Positions 51,491 to 60,829 of a stretch of DNA of 64,000 bases are shown here, piece after piece. Below the pieces are notes generated by a model. That model made no database searches. It saw nothing but the letters and a program-made list of their open reading frames with translations, and was not told where the DNA came from. Location: contig DATHDG010000014.1 in NCBI GenBank assembly GCA_035319125.1, positions 62,001-126,000 on the forward strand, in the 5' to 3' direction. The DNA comes from Fen-1308 sp035319125 (GTDB lineage Bacteria; Nitrospirota; Thermodesulfovibrionia; Thermodesulfovibrionales; Dissulfurispiraceae). Made by a program: the position numbers and the translations under genes. How positions within the stretch are numbered: the first letter of the stretch is position 1; each line of letters begins with the position of its first letter.

Positions 51491-51692
51491 CTGACCCCTC
51501 CGCTTCACAATCAATTTGTTGAATGATTATGCTGCTTAACACATTCTGATATATTGAGAACTTTACTTTCTAAGTATTCTTCAGGAGGTGCTATATTTCA
51601 ACTGCTAAAGTTTCTTTTTCATTCGACGACAATAACCTATTAAAGCATAATCATCAATAAAATATCGTTAAGCATTTTATTAGGAGGGGACA

Positions 51693-51998
51693 GTGTCTAT
51701 TGGCAGCATATCCAGCAGCGCTCTTAGTGCCGTGGCAGCCTACGGAACAAGCCTTAATGTAACTGCTAACAATGTCGCTAATATGAACACGAGCGGCTTT
51801 ACTCCATCCCGCACAATAATCAATGAAGACAGCAATGGCGGTGTCAGGGTTACAGTAAATAAAGGACATGGCGAAGAGGTTGATATTGCGAAGGAAATGG
51901 TTGATACGATGATAGAAAAGACATCTATTCAAGCTAATATCAAGTCGCTTCAGGCTGAAGACCAAATCATAAAAAGCCTTATTGATATAAAGTTATGA
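51693..51998 (+). CDS. Miniature flagellar rod/hook-like protein
   Basis: The 101-residue protein joins the N-terminal rod motif (SALSAVAAYGTSLNVTANNVANMNTSGF) to the C-terminal rod motif (VDIAKEMVDTMIEKTSIQANIKSLQ), with only about 25 residues between. This is FlgB/FlgC-like but shorter than either. The GTG start has AGGAGGGG upstream. No other flagellar gene is in the window. It may be an orphan secreted protein or a reduced relic. Confidence 0.8.
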   Translation: MSIGSISSSALSAVAAYGTSLNVTANNVANMNTSGFTPSRTIINEDSNGGVRVTVNKGHGEEVDIAKEMVDTMIEKTSIQANIKSLQAEDQIIKSLIDIKL

Positions 51999-52057
51999 AC
52001 CTATCGGGTAAGGCATATATATTATTAGATTCTTGCGGCTCTACCTTAACGGTGATC

Positions 52058-52372
52058 TTAACCCTGCTGTTCTGTCTCTGGTCCGGCCTTTGGTCGCGAT
52101 TTTCGTTTCCTGTCGGTGAAATGTACGTATACCGTATATTTGGAAGATTTATCTTTCTGAATGGCGCGCGCAGTCAGGCCATCAAAACCAGGGAGTGAAT
52201 AATCTGTGAATATTATGTCAAAACCACCCTGGTCAATAGCTCTAACGAATTCTTCCGTGGAGTGCACCTGGAAGACGTCACAGACAGCGCCTTCTTCTTC
52301 AAGCGCCGAGATGATGGTTTTTGCTTCGACAGGGTCGTCTCCAAGGTTCAGGATTCTCTGTGTTGATGTCAT
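52058..52372 (-). pseudogene. Truncated receiver domain
   Basis: The first 68 residues are a receiver N-terminal half: RILNLGDDPVEAKTI and the phospho-acceptor Asp in IIFTDYSLPGFDGLTA. After GLTARAIQ the sequence becomes charged and unrelated (TDRKRKSRPKAGPE) and ends without the Thr/Ser and Lys of strands 4 and 5. Even the acidic pair is altered (GDD in place of EDD). GGAGC precedes the ATG. It is probably a decayed gene, less likely a short peptide product. Confidence 0.6.
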
Positions 52373-52539
52373 CAGAATAGCTCCTTTAGTTTACGGGACT
52401 CCAGTGCTCGGCGATTTTGGTATCGCACGAACTCATGTCTTATATAATACCTTATTTTGCATTTTATTTTATTGCAAATTACATATTTTGATGAGTAAAA
52501 ATTATAATAATTATTTATAAATGAATTTCCAATTATTTA

Positions 52540-52567
52540 TTGAAGCATCGCGACCTAAAGCTATAAG
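52540..52567 (+). promoter_or_regulatory. Possible promoter of the Roadblock-hydrogenase operon
   Basis: TTGAAG (52540-52545) and TATAAG (52562-52567) are 16 bases apart, about 43 bases before ATG 52610. The match is moderate. The rest of 52373-52609 is very AT-rich and holds no gene. Confidence 0.4.
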
Positions 52568-52609
52568 ATGTTATTAATTTTCATAAAGATGCATTAAAGG
52601 AGGGAAGAT

Positions 52610-52981
52610 ATGGCAGCTGGATTGGCAGAACAATTGGAAACGCTTTTAAGGCAGGCTCAGGGCTCTGTCCCGGGCTTGGAAGCTAGTGCATTGGTATCAA
52701 TGGATGGTTTGATCATTGTTAGTTCTCTACCTCCGGACATAGAGGAAGATCGTGTCGCAGCGATGACCGCAGCTATGCTCGGATTAGGAGAGAGAACGGC
52801 CGACGAACTTAGCAGGGGTATGCTTGATCAGATCTATATCAAAGGCCCGAATGGCTATGTCTTGATTATGGCTGCCGGCGACAATGCCGTGCTTACAGCT
52901 ATAGCAGGGCCGGAAGCAAAGCTGGGCCTGCTTCTTGTATATCTTAAGAAGGTCGTCAGCCAAATCGAAGCATTGCTTTAG
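52610..52981 (+). CDS. Roadblock/LC7-domain protein
   Basis: The 123-residue protein has the Roadblock fold signature: ALVSMDGLIIVSSLPPDIEEDRVAAMTAAMLGLGERTADEL and LIMAAGDNAVLTAIA. Bacterial members such as MglB act on small Ras-like GTPases, but no such GTPase is in the window. It heads an operon with a V4R-like protein and a [NiFe] hydrogenase, so a regulatory role for the hydrogenase is inferred. AGGAGGG precedes the ATG. Confidence 0.88.
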   Translation: MAAGLAEQLETLLRQAQGSVPGLEASALVSMDGLIIVSSLPPDIEEDRVAAMTAAMLGLGERTADELSRGMLDQIYIKGPNGYVLIMAAGDNAVLTAIAGPEAKLGLLLVYLKKVVSQIEALL

Positions 52982-53146
52982 AAGTCAATGTGTGACCGAA
53001 AGACGTTTGATTAGAATTCTCATGGCATGCATTGTCGCGACTTCAAGGGCTGCTCAATCTATTATGAAATCGATTAAAGTGCCTTGGAGATTCGGCGATA
53101 ATATAGGAAGTCGTCAAAGCGGTTCTTTAAGCTGAAGGGGGAAATT

Positions 53147-53629
53147 ATGCCGGAAGACGTCGATGTTTACAGAAATAATATTCGTGCACTGTTGAGGATT
53201 ATGGCTAGTCTTGGCCATGCCTCTGACACCTTGATCGGGAAGGCTGCCAATGCGCTGATGTATCAGACTGGAAAGGATCTGGGCAAAATAGAGGGGAAAA
53301 AGCTAGACAAAAGCGACGACCTTGAAACTGCCCTGAAGATGCTGATGAAGGCAGAAGAGGGTGTGTGGCAGATTGACCCCTGGAAAGATGAGGGTGCCTC
53401 CGACTATATATTCGAGGAGGGCAATGTTAAAAAGGCCCGTCTCATATTCAGGGAATGTCCTGTTCGCCAGGTCTGCATGACTCATGGCGTTGAACAGGAT
53501 AAGGTTATATGTCGCATCACGCATGGGCTTTTTGCCGGCATGATGGGCGAAATCCTTGGTAAAAAGGTTGATGTGCATGTAGAGCATGCTGGACCTAATG
53601 CCTGCAAGAAGATTATGGAGATGAAATGA
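53147..53629 (+). CDS. V4R-like (hydrocarbon-binding) sensor protein
   Basis: The 160-residue protein has a helical N-terminus (LRIMASLGHASDTLIGKAANALMYQTG) and the V4R-type core with ECPVRQVC, CRITHGLFAGMMGEILGKKVDV and HAGPNACKKI. V4R domains bind small hydrophobic ligands or metal through conserved Cys. It overlaps the hydrogenase small-subunit start by 4 bases (ATGA), strong evidence for a joint function. Confidence 0.8.
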   Translation: MPEDVDVYRNNIRALLRIMASLGHASDTLIGKAANALMYQTGKDLGKIEGKKLDKSDDLETALKMLMKAEEGVWQIDPWKDEGASDYIFEEGNVKKARLIFRECPVRQVCMTHGVEQDKVICRITHGLFAGMMGEILGKKVDVHVEHAGPNACKKIMEMK

Positions 53630-54531
53630 GCGCCCCGGTCAAAATCGCAACGATTCCACTTGATTCCTGCTGCGGTTGCCATATGGCTCTTGTCAATCTG
53701 GGTACCGACCTGCTTGATATATTGTCTGATAATGCCCTTGTATATTCTCCTGTCATAATGGACGAAAAAAAGATCCAGCGCTGCACTGTTGCATTGGTTG
53801 AAGGTGGGGTGCGGAATCATGAAAATCTGGAAAAACTTAAGGAACTGCGTGAAAAGGCTGATATTTTAATTGCCCTGGGAACGTGCGCATCTTTCGGAGG
53901 CATATCTGGAATGGGCTCAGCATTTGCAACCTTTGAACTGCTGGCTAATGCTTACGGTGCTGAATTTACGCCTGAAGGCCTTCCACCGCTGGAACCACGC
54001 GTATCTCCGATAGACGCTCATGTTGACGTTGACTACTATATTCCCGGCTGTCCTCCTCCTCTTGGCGTTCTGCGGAATACATTAGTAAGCCTGCTTTCAG
54101 GCCAAAAGCCCAAAAGAGTAGACCTGCCGGTCTGCGCGGAGTGCAAGAGGACGGTTAAAAAACATCTTGGTGCTGATATAAAGAGAATGGCTGACAGCAT
54201 GCCAGATCCGGAAGAATGCCTGCTTTCTCAAGGGTTTATCTGCTTGGGTTCCGTGAGCCGCTGCGGCTGCGGGGCTGTCTGTACCCATGCAGGAGTGCCT
54301 TGCAAGGGTTGTAGGGGGCCGATTGACAGAGTTTTTGTCGAGCCGACTCACGGTATTCTTTATGACCTTACTCGCAGAATCAGCCACTTTACTGGTGAAA
54401 AGGTGGCAGCTGTCGAAGCCAGGATGAAGGATACCCTTCATACGTTTTACAGCTATACATTATCGGTGCCGGAGATGCGCGGTAAAGACTCCGAGCATAT
54501 CTCTAAATTAATCCACCGCATAAAGGTATAA
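53626..54531 (+). CDS. [NiFe] hydrogenase small subunit, group 3 (MvhG-like)
   Basis: The 301-residue protein has the proximal cluster ligands DSCCGCH (Cys15/16/18), LGTCASFGG and PGCPPPLG. A C-terminal cysteine-rich part (CAECKRT, CLGSVSRCGCGAVCTHAGVPCKGC) fits further 4Fe-4S clusters. It has no Tat signal, so the enzyme is cytoplasmic. It resembles the F420-non-reducing type, but there is no MvhD or Hdr neighbour. It probably passes electrons to the ferredoxin encoded downstream. Confidence 0.92.
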   Translation: MSAPVKIATIPLDSCCGCHMALVNLGTDLLDILSDNALVYSPVIMDEKKIQRCTVALVEGGVRNHENLEKLKELREKADILIALGTCASFGGISGMGSAFATFELLANAYGAEFTPEGLPPLEPRVSPIDAHVDVDYYIPGCPPPLGVLRNTLVSLLSGQKPKRVDLPVCAECKRTVKKHLGADIKRMADSMPDPEECLLSQGFICLGSVSRCGCGAVCTHAGVPCKGCRGPIDRVFVEPTHGILYDLTRRISHFTGEKVAAVEARMKDTLHTFYSYTLSVPEMRGKDSEHISKLIHRIKV

Positions 54532-54541
54532 GGAGCTGCCA

Positions 54542-55942
54542 ATGTCCAAAATGATAACAATAAATCCGGTTACACGAATTGAGGGCCACGGAAAGGTATC
54601 CCTTATACGTGATGAGCAGGGGAAGCTTTCAGATGTAAGATTTTGCGTACAGGAATTCAGAGGTTTTGAAAAGTTCTGCAAAGGTGCCCTTGCAGAATCT
54701 CTCCCTTCGATGACATCGCGCATATGCGGGGTATGCCCTGTGCCGCACAGCCTTGCGTCAATAAAAGCAATAGAGGATTGTTTCGGCACCGTGATTACAC
54801 CTACCGCAAAGAAGCTTCGTGAATTACATACAATGGGTCAATTCATCGAAAGCCACATGCTTTCACTGGCAGTGCTCAGTTTGCCCGACCTTGCTGCCAG
54901 GGATAGCAAGCCTGAACAGCGCAATGTTATAGGGCTGTATCAGGCGAACAAGGAGGCTGTGAAGAAAGCCCTTGAAATACGCTCTTTTGGCACGGCAATA
55001 TGCAGCATTGTTGGCCGCAGCCCGGTGCATCCCATCGGCGCAAGAATCGGAGGCGTGGTGCTGCCGGTGTCCTCAGCCGAAGCAGGCATATTGTCGGCGC
55101 AGGCTGAAGAGATGAAGCCGTCTATTGCCTGGCTCAGCCATCTTATGCGCGTTCTGTTTGAGAAGAATGCTGATTATATAGATGAGCTTGGTGACATACA
55201 GACATCATATTTCGGTCTTACTGAAAATGGTACCCTTGCATTTTATGACGGCGATATCAGGGTCATCAGGGAGGATGGAAGCGACCTAGCCAGGTTCAAG
55301 CCTGCCGCTTATTTTGACTACGTTGAGGAGAAGATAGAAAACTGGAGTTATATGAAGTTCCCGGTGCTGAAAAGTGGCGAAAGATTCCGTGTGGGTCCAC
55401 TGGCGAGAGTAAATATAGCTGACCAGATACCTACTCCGATGGCATCGAAGGAACTGGAATGGTTCAGAGCAAAATGGCCCAGACCGGCGCATAAGACGCT
55501 TTGTTATCATTTTGCAAGATTTATCGAACTGGTATTTGCCTTTGAGCGGGCAGAAGAGCTGCTCAGGGATCCGGATATTATAGGGCAGGATATTTTTGTG
55601 AAGCCTGAGATAAAGGCCGGAATAGGTATCGGCGTTGTAGAGGCACCGCGTGGAACCCTGGTTCATCGTTATGAACTTGATGAGGAAGGTAAGGCCAGCA
55701 ATGTTGATATATTCGTAGCTACACAGCACAACAACTATGGTTATAACGACGCACTGAAAGAGACAGCAATGAAGCTGGTAGGGACAGGTGACCCTGATGA
55801 GAGTACGCAGAACAAGCTTGAGATGATTGTGCGCGCATATGACCCCTGTTTGTCATGCGCAACACATGCAATCGGTAAAAGCGGCTGGATATTTGAATCT
55901 ATTGACTGCAACGGCAAAGTTACGAAGGAGTGGTGCAGATGA
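54542..55942 (+). CDS. [NiFe] hydrogenase large subunit
   Basis: The 466-residue catalytic subunit has the L1 motif RICGVCPVPH (Cys62, Cys65) and the L2 motif DPCLSCATH (Cys436, Cys439), which hold the Ni-Fe centre. After His442 there are 24 residues, consistent with a peptide removed by a maturation protease, though no protease gene is in the window. HypA and HypB at 36.4-37.4 kb can supply nickel. The ATG follows AGGAG by a few bases. Confidence 0.95.
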   Translation: MSKMITINPVTRIEGHGKVSLIRDEQGKLSDVRFCVQEFRGFEKFCKGALAESLPSMTSRICGVCPVPHSLASIKAIEDCFGTVITPTAKKLRELHTMGQFIESHMLSLAVLSLPDLAARDSKPEQRNVIGLYQANKEAVKKALEIRSFGTAICSIVGRSPVHPIGARIGGVVLPVSSAEAGILSAQAEEMKPSIAWLSHLMRVLFEKNADYIDELGDIQTSYFGLTENGTLAFYDGDIRVIREDGSDLARFKPAAYFDYVEEKIENWSYMKFPVLKSGERFRVGPLARVNIADQIPTPMASKELEWFRAKWPRPAHKTLCYHFARFIELVFAFERAEELLRDPDIIGQDIFVKPEIKAGIGIGVVEAPRGTLVHRYELDEEGKASNVDIFVATQHNNYGYNDALKETAMKLVGTGDPDESTQNKLEMIVRAYDPCLSCATHAIGKSGWIFESIDCNGKVTKEWCR

Positions 55943-56223
55943 AGAAAGACCTCGCAATAATTCACGACAAGGACCGTTGTGTCAGCTGCAACGAATGCAT
56001 CCTGGTCTGCCCGCAGTCCAGAGATAATAATCCTTATCCTGTAATTGTGGCTGCTAAACAAAAAGGCGAGCCGCCGGAGATAAAGTGCATAGAAAACTGT
56101 ATTGAATGCATGACGTGCTGGGATTTTTGCCGGGCCAGGGCGATAACTTTCGTTAACTATCATTCTGTAACAAGGCTGGCAGAAGACGAAACGGCCTTGA
56201 AAAAGGTCGCTAAGATCATCTGA
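55939..56223 (+). CDS. Two-cluster ferredoxin of the hydrogenase operon
   Basis: The ATG at 55939 overlaps the hydrogenase stop. The approximately 94-residue protein has CVSCNECILVCPQ and CIECMTCWDFCRA, two 4Fe-4S motifs, plus one extra Cys before the second. It is the likely electron carrier or third subunit of the hydrogenase. The cytoplasmic partner that finally takes the electrons is not encoded nearby. Confidence 0.9.
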   Translation: MKKDLAIIHDKDRCVSCNECILVCPQSRDNNPYPVIVAAKQKGEPPEIKCIENCIECMTCWDFCRARAITFVNYHSVTRLAEDETALKKVAKII

Positions 56224-56239
56224 CAATAAACAACATGTT

Positions 56240-59200
56240 CTAGTCGGACTCTGTTATGAAGCTGCAGACTCCCGAATAGACAAGTCCCGTCGATCCGTCA
56301 ATACTTAAAGGGCTTTCTTCTGTAACTATATAGCCACTGATTCTTGCAAACTGTTGTCCAGCTTCATTATCAAGTATTTCCATATCAGCACATCCCACGA
56401 CGGCACTCAAGTCGAATTTGCCGGCCAGGATTGCTGCATGCGATGTAGCACCGCCGGTTGAAGTGACAATGCCATCTATGTGGGACATAAGAGAGACATC
56501 ATCAGTGCTTGATGTCTTTCTCAGGATAATTACTGGAAGTCCAGTCTTTTTTCTAATGCTGTCTACTTTTTCAGTTGATGACGAAAATGTCGCAATACCA
56601 CTCAAAGCTCCGCCGTGCACTCCGATGCCGCGTCCTATTATGCTGGATTCCATCAGGCAGATATCCTGAAAATGTTTAGTAAACCCTCGATGGGATTCCA
56701 TACGGCGTGTTTGCAGGGCATAAATCGTTCTGTTCCCTTTACTATCTAACACGTAAGTAGCCTCTACTTCCTGAGGCAAGCCGCCCATCGAACGTTCGAT
56801 CTTATAAGATAGATCCAAATGCATGGCAAATAACTCCGGGTCAGTTTCCTCGAGGCTCTTTTGTCCATCAATCGCTTGAGCTTTGGACAAAGGGCGGCTG
56901 ATCAGCCCGCCATACACAAGGTCATCTCCGGTAGCTGATTCTCTGGTATCTCCATATAGTCCGTTTGCCATAGATGACGGTGTGCGGGTGAAAAATACCG
57001 AGGCACCGGAACCCTGCCGGTTTCCTGATACCATCTGCATGATCATCACTGCTGTACCCCAGTGCTCAGAAATGTGCATAGCATTTCTGAATTGCAAAGC
57101 TCTCTCTCCATACCAGGAGCCATATACGGCATTAACCGCTTCCCTTAGCTGCATATATACATCATCCGGAACAGTCAGCCCTCTTGCAGTAATTTCTTTC
57201 ATGTATAAGGTGATTATGTCAGACATGTCATCAGATGACAGATCAGTCATTTTTGAAGCAGAACGCCGTTTGAGCATATCAGAATTTATTTTGCCGAATA
57301 TTTCATCATCCATACCGACTACCACTTTTGCATAATGATCAATAAATCTTCTGTAAGAATCAAGTGCAAGGAGTGGGTCGCCATAGAAGGATATAAATCC
57401 ATCCAGAGTATTTGCATTCATGCCGCAATATAATATCGATGATAATATCCCAGGCATCGACATATATGAACCGCTTCTAACCGACAGAAAAAGCGGGCGC
57501 TGTGGATCTCCATATACCAGTCCTGTGGCTCTCTCTATGTTCTGAACTGCCAGCCTGACGGAATCGATGAATTCAGCACTTTCAGTGTATTCCCTGTGTT
57601 TGAAAGTATTTTGCGCAGGGAAAACGACTGCATACGGAACTTGCAATTTCCCATTGATCAAATAGACCAGATTCTTCGCTTTGCCTCCGATTGCAGGCGC
57701 CAATTGCATCGCGCTGAGATTGCTCAACGTTGAAAGATCATAGAATGGTGCCGCATTAAGCAGGTTCCCGTCAAAAGTATTTATCAATATGTCTCCACTG
57801 GAATCGAGACTGCTATGGGATTTCTTTATAATTGCCTCAAGAAGGCGGTCCATCTCAGTGAATCCGGCGATACTGCTGATAATGTCGCGCATAATGACAT
57901 CGAAAACTTTTTCAACATAGTCGGCTTTATCTGTATCAGCCATTTTAAGATATCTGGTTAAATCTTCCTTTGGGGCTGACTGTATGACTTCCTTCAGCGG
58001 AGCATGAATTTTTCGAGCAAGAGAATCAACCATCCATATAAGCTCTTTCTGGATAACTCTCAGGAGATCAGTAAATTGGGCGATGTAGAGATGGTTTGAT
58101 TTGATAATAGCTATAGCTTCTGAGATCTGAAAATTTTCCATGCCGTGTGACCGGCAGAGCTCGTTCATTATATCCAGGCAATATATATACCGCTCGATGT
58201 CATCCACGGTGGGATCGGTTTGCATCTTCTCAACTTCAGAAATTAAGCTCTCAAAATAAAGGGTCATCCTGTTTTCAATCTTCAATATTTCTGAGAACGC
58301 ATCGAACTTGGCTTCATGATAAGTGCCTAGTACCGATGGGATACCAAAGGCTATATGCCTCTTGTAATAGATGCTTTCTTCAGGCGCAGTCTTGTCAGAC
58401 GATAAGACCACTTTTCGCAGAGCCCATATTTTGTCAATATCCACGGATGGCTTATATGCGGCATCTGAATTCATAACAGCTCCGCCGAACAGGGCATATT
58501 TTTTCACTATTTCACGATAAATGCGGCATAAAAGCGCGGTTTTTCGAAATATTTCATCCGTTAGCCCAACGCTGGAGTGGTTCAGATCGGACAGCGTTTG
58601 CTCAATCTCTTCCGCTGACAGAGCCAGAAGCCTATCAAGATGGAGACCCTCTGCATCAAGTATTTTCAGTGTAGTGAAGAGCGGTCTTATTGCCTGAGAA
58701 TATTTATCGATAAGCTTCATATCCGCTTTTTCGTATACATCATCCGGAACTGTTCCCGACAGGAAACTTCGATCATTAAATGTCCATGCGTTTATAATAG
58801 ATTCAACAAGGCGGATATTATGGTTGCTCGAATTAACATGCACCTGTTTCCTCAGAAAATAGAGAGTCATGTCATTTGCCCACGAATCTATTTCGGTCGT
58901 ATCATCGCGTATCGTATTTACAGCACCTACTTCATTGAAATAAACCGGCAATCTTTTCAGCAGAATGTAGTTGATCAAATAATTATTAGTTAGTGCAGCT
59001 GAATTTAGGTAAGTTGATACGTCACGCTGAAAAAGCCTGTCGTCCTGTATAAAAACACCACTTACATAAATATTGCAAAGCAGACCGATCATCAGTTCAT
59101 GGAATCCACCCCCGCTGACCCCCAGGACTGCCAGCAATCGAGAGAGGCGATCAATATGTTTTGGATCTACTAACTCTGCCCATGTATCGCCGGAAAAGCC

Positions 59201-60676
59201 TAATATCCGGGGGACTGGTACCCTCAACTTCTTGATGATCGATTCATAGTGTCCCATTAGTCCGGAATCACCAGATCGAATCACGGCAGAGGCAACTTCA
59301 GGCCGAAGCAATATGTTGTCGATAAGTTCCTCAGAACTATGATTGAGAACATTAAATATGGAAAGACAGGCATCTGTCATGTGCATCTCGATGAAACTTT
59401 CTATGAAACGCGCTGAATTGATACAGGCCCTTCTTGCAATGTCATGAGAAAGATTTGGGATTGTCCCAAGAATATATTTCAGAATATCAATTGCGATAGA
59501 AGCCGATTTTGTGTTGAGATATTTTTCCACTATCGAAAAAAGCAGTTCAATCAGTTCTGATTCATCTGGAATCAGCGCAATGATTTCTTGAAATTGTTGT
59601 AATGCAGCACGAATATCATTCTTAACTAAGGACGACTCAGCAGCATCGACGAGAACCATTGTAGCTGCTTTGCTGTCATTTGAATACTTGTTAAGAGCAG
59701 TAAATGAGATCATTGCCGTGGAATTGTGCATATGCGACATGATTTCTGCAGAGACAATAGGAGCATTTGCAATGCGCTGCCTGAAAAATCTCAGCAATAG
59801 CAGGAGTGCCGGCTTAATATCTATTGCAGGAAAGGTTTTGTTTATATGCTCGATGATATTAGCAATCTGATCGGGATTGAAGGACAGATCAATTCCAGAA
59901 GACTGAAGCATGTCTAGCCATAATTGCAGCAGGGGTTCAGACTTCAGCGTGTTAATATGATCAAGAGGCAGCTCAGCAAGCTTTAAAAAGTTGGCGGTAG
60001 TTCTGCCTAAATTTGGTTTTGAAGATGTAACGGCTGATTTGGCAGACCATCTCGTAAATACCGGGTACCATGCATTAAAAGCAAGCGGATCAGCCCAGTA
60101 TAGATCACCGGCAAAGCTGTTAATATCTTCTGAAAGCTTTATCCAGTCCCTTTTGGGGGAAATTATGATAGAAACAATTCCTTCCGCTCTTTTTAGCAGT
60201 CCAGGTTTATCCTGAATATAAGCAAGAAGTATGTGTGGCTTAAAATCTCTGAGTTCATCAGACAGCTCAACTGCTGATACATAAAATTCATCAGAATTCT
60301 CACGTTTCAGTAAAAATGTTCCTACATGTCTGCCCTTCTGTATGACATCGATTTGCAAGTTTCTGGCTTCCATAATCAAAGACTCATTAACAGTGAATTG
60401 GAATAGACCTCCCCTTATCTCATTCCTCGCCAGTTCATTGCCGTCTCGCATTAAACTGGATTCATAATTGCCATCAGGCATTGACAGTATTGTTCCCGTT
60501 ATCGTAACAGAGCTGCTTTGTTGAGACATGCAGAAGGCTTTAGCTGCCAAAGAAGTGATAACACCCTTATAGGCAGTTGCTAGGGTGCCGTAAAGATAAT
60601 CGAGTCTGCAAATTTCCTTTATTTCGGCCATCGGGACAGTTCGCATGCAGGCAGAACCTTGATCAGGGCAAGCCAT
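56240..60676 (-). CDS. Giant PPDK-like protein (1478 residues) without PEP-binding barrel
   Basis: Residues about 1020-1350 are a pyruvate-phosphate-dikinase ATP-grasp domain (GGKAKNLVYL, LSVRSGSYMSMPGIL, SGASVFFTRTP, ATGDDLVYG, QEVEATYVLDS, LQTRRME). Residues about 1380-1470 are the swivel domain with His1413 in GGATSHAAILAG. The sequence ends there, so the PEP/pyruvate barrel is absent. The first approximately 1000 residues are helical, apart from a beta-rich start (SVTITGTILSMPDGNYESS), and match nothing I know. Start codon choice is open: 60676 lacks a Shine-Dalgarno and Met11 at 60646 has AAGG upstream. Confidence 0.8.
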   Translation of the reverse strand: MACPDQGSACMRTVPMAEIKEICRLDYLYGTLATAYKGVITSLAAKAFCMSQQSSSVTITGTILSMPDGNYESSLMRDGNELARNEIRGGLFQFTVNESLIMEARNLQIDVIQKGRHVGTFLLKRENSDEFYVSAVELSDELRDFKPHILLAYIQDKPGLLKRAEGIVSIIISPKRDWIKLSEDINSFAGDLYWADPLAFNAWYPVFTRWSAKSAVTSSKPNLGRTTANFLKLAELPLDHINTLKSEPLLQLWLDMLQSSGIDLSFNPDQIANIIEHINKTFPAIDIKPALLLLLRFFRQRIANAPIVSAEIMSHMHNSTAMISFTALNKYSNDSKAATMVLVDAAESSLVKNDIRAALQQFQEIIALIPDESELIELLFSIVEKYLNTKSASIAIDILKYILGTIPNLSHDIARRACINSARFIESFIEMHMTDACLSIFNVLNHSSEELIDNILLRPEVASAVIRSGDSGLMGHYESIIKKLRVPVPRILGFSGDTWAELVDPKHIDRLSRLLAVLGVSGGGFHELMIGLLCNIYVSGVFIQDDRLFQRDVSTYLNSAALTNNYLINYILLKRLPVYFNEVGAVNTIRDDTTEIDSWANDMTLYFLRKQVHVNSSNHNIRLVESIINAWTFNDRSFLSGTVPDDVYEKADMKLIDKYSQAIRPLFTTLKILDAEGLHLDRLLALSAEEIEQTLSDLNHSSVGLTDEIFRKTALLCRIYREIVKKYALFGGAVMNSDAAYKPSVDIDKIWALRKVVLSSDKTAPEESIYYKRHIAFGIPSVLGTYHEAKFDAFSEILKIENRMTLYFESLISEVEKMQTDPTVDDIERYIYCLDIMNELCRSHGMENFQISEAIAIIKSNHLYIAQFTDLLRVIQKELIWMVDSLARKIHAPLKEVIQSAPKEDLTRYLKMADTDKADYVEKVFDVIMRDIISSIAGFTEMDRLLEAIIKKSHSSLDSSGDILINTFDGNLLNAAPFYDLSTLSNLSAMQLAPAIGGKAKNLVYLINGKLQVPYAVVFPAQNTFKHREYTESAEFIDSVRLAVQNIERATGLVYGDPQRPLFLSVRSGSYMSMPGILSSILYCGMNANTLDGFISFYGDPLLALDSYRRFIDHYAKVVVGMDDEIFGKINSDMLKRRSASKMTDLSSDDMSDIITLYMKEITARGLTVPDDVYMQLREAVNAVYGSWYGERALQFRNAMHISEHWGTAVMIMQMVSGNRQGSGASVFFTRTPSSMANGLYGDTRESATGDDLVYGGLISRPLSKAQAIDGQKSLEETDPELFAMHLDLSYKIERSMGGLPQEVEATYVLDSKGNRTIYALQTRRMESHRGFTKHFQDICLMESSIIGRGIGVHGGALSGIATFSSSTEKVDSIRKKTGLPVIILRKTSSTDDVSLMSHIDGIVTSTGGATSHAAILAGKFDLSAVVGCADMEILDNEAGQQFARISGYIVTEESPLSIDGSTGLVYSGVCSFITESD

Positions 60677-60743
60677 ATGCGATGATAATGTTACATCAAT
60701 TATATCAATATATCAGCATTCGCCGGATACGAAGAGAATACTG

Positions 60744-60772
60744 TTGAAACATGGTACAACACAAGTTATACT
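60744..60772 (+). promoter_or_regulatory. Sigma-70 promoter of the NarX/NarL-type pair
   Basis: TTGAAA (60744-60749) and TATACT (60767-60772) are 17 bases apart, 57 bases before ATG 60830. Confidence 0.65.
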
Positions 60773-60829
60773 TTAGCAGTTAAGAGAGCTTTATAGAAAT
60801 ACAAGTAAGGAGAGCAGAAAAAGACAGTC

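Noticed and set aside
52935..53135. 66-codon frame between the Roadblock and V4R genes
   Set aside because: It overlaps the Roadblock end, has odd composition and no Shine-Dalgarno. The gap of 165 bases is better seen as noncoding.
58147..58993. Plus-strand frames of 109 and 117 codons inside the giant PPDK-like gene
   Set aside because: They have no RBS and no domain, and they lie antisense to a continuous 1478-codon frame.
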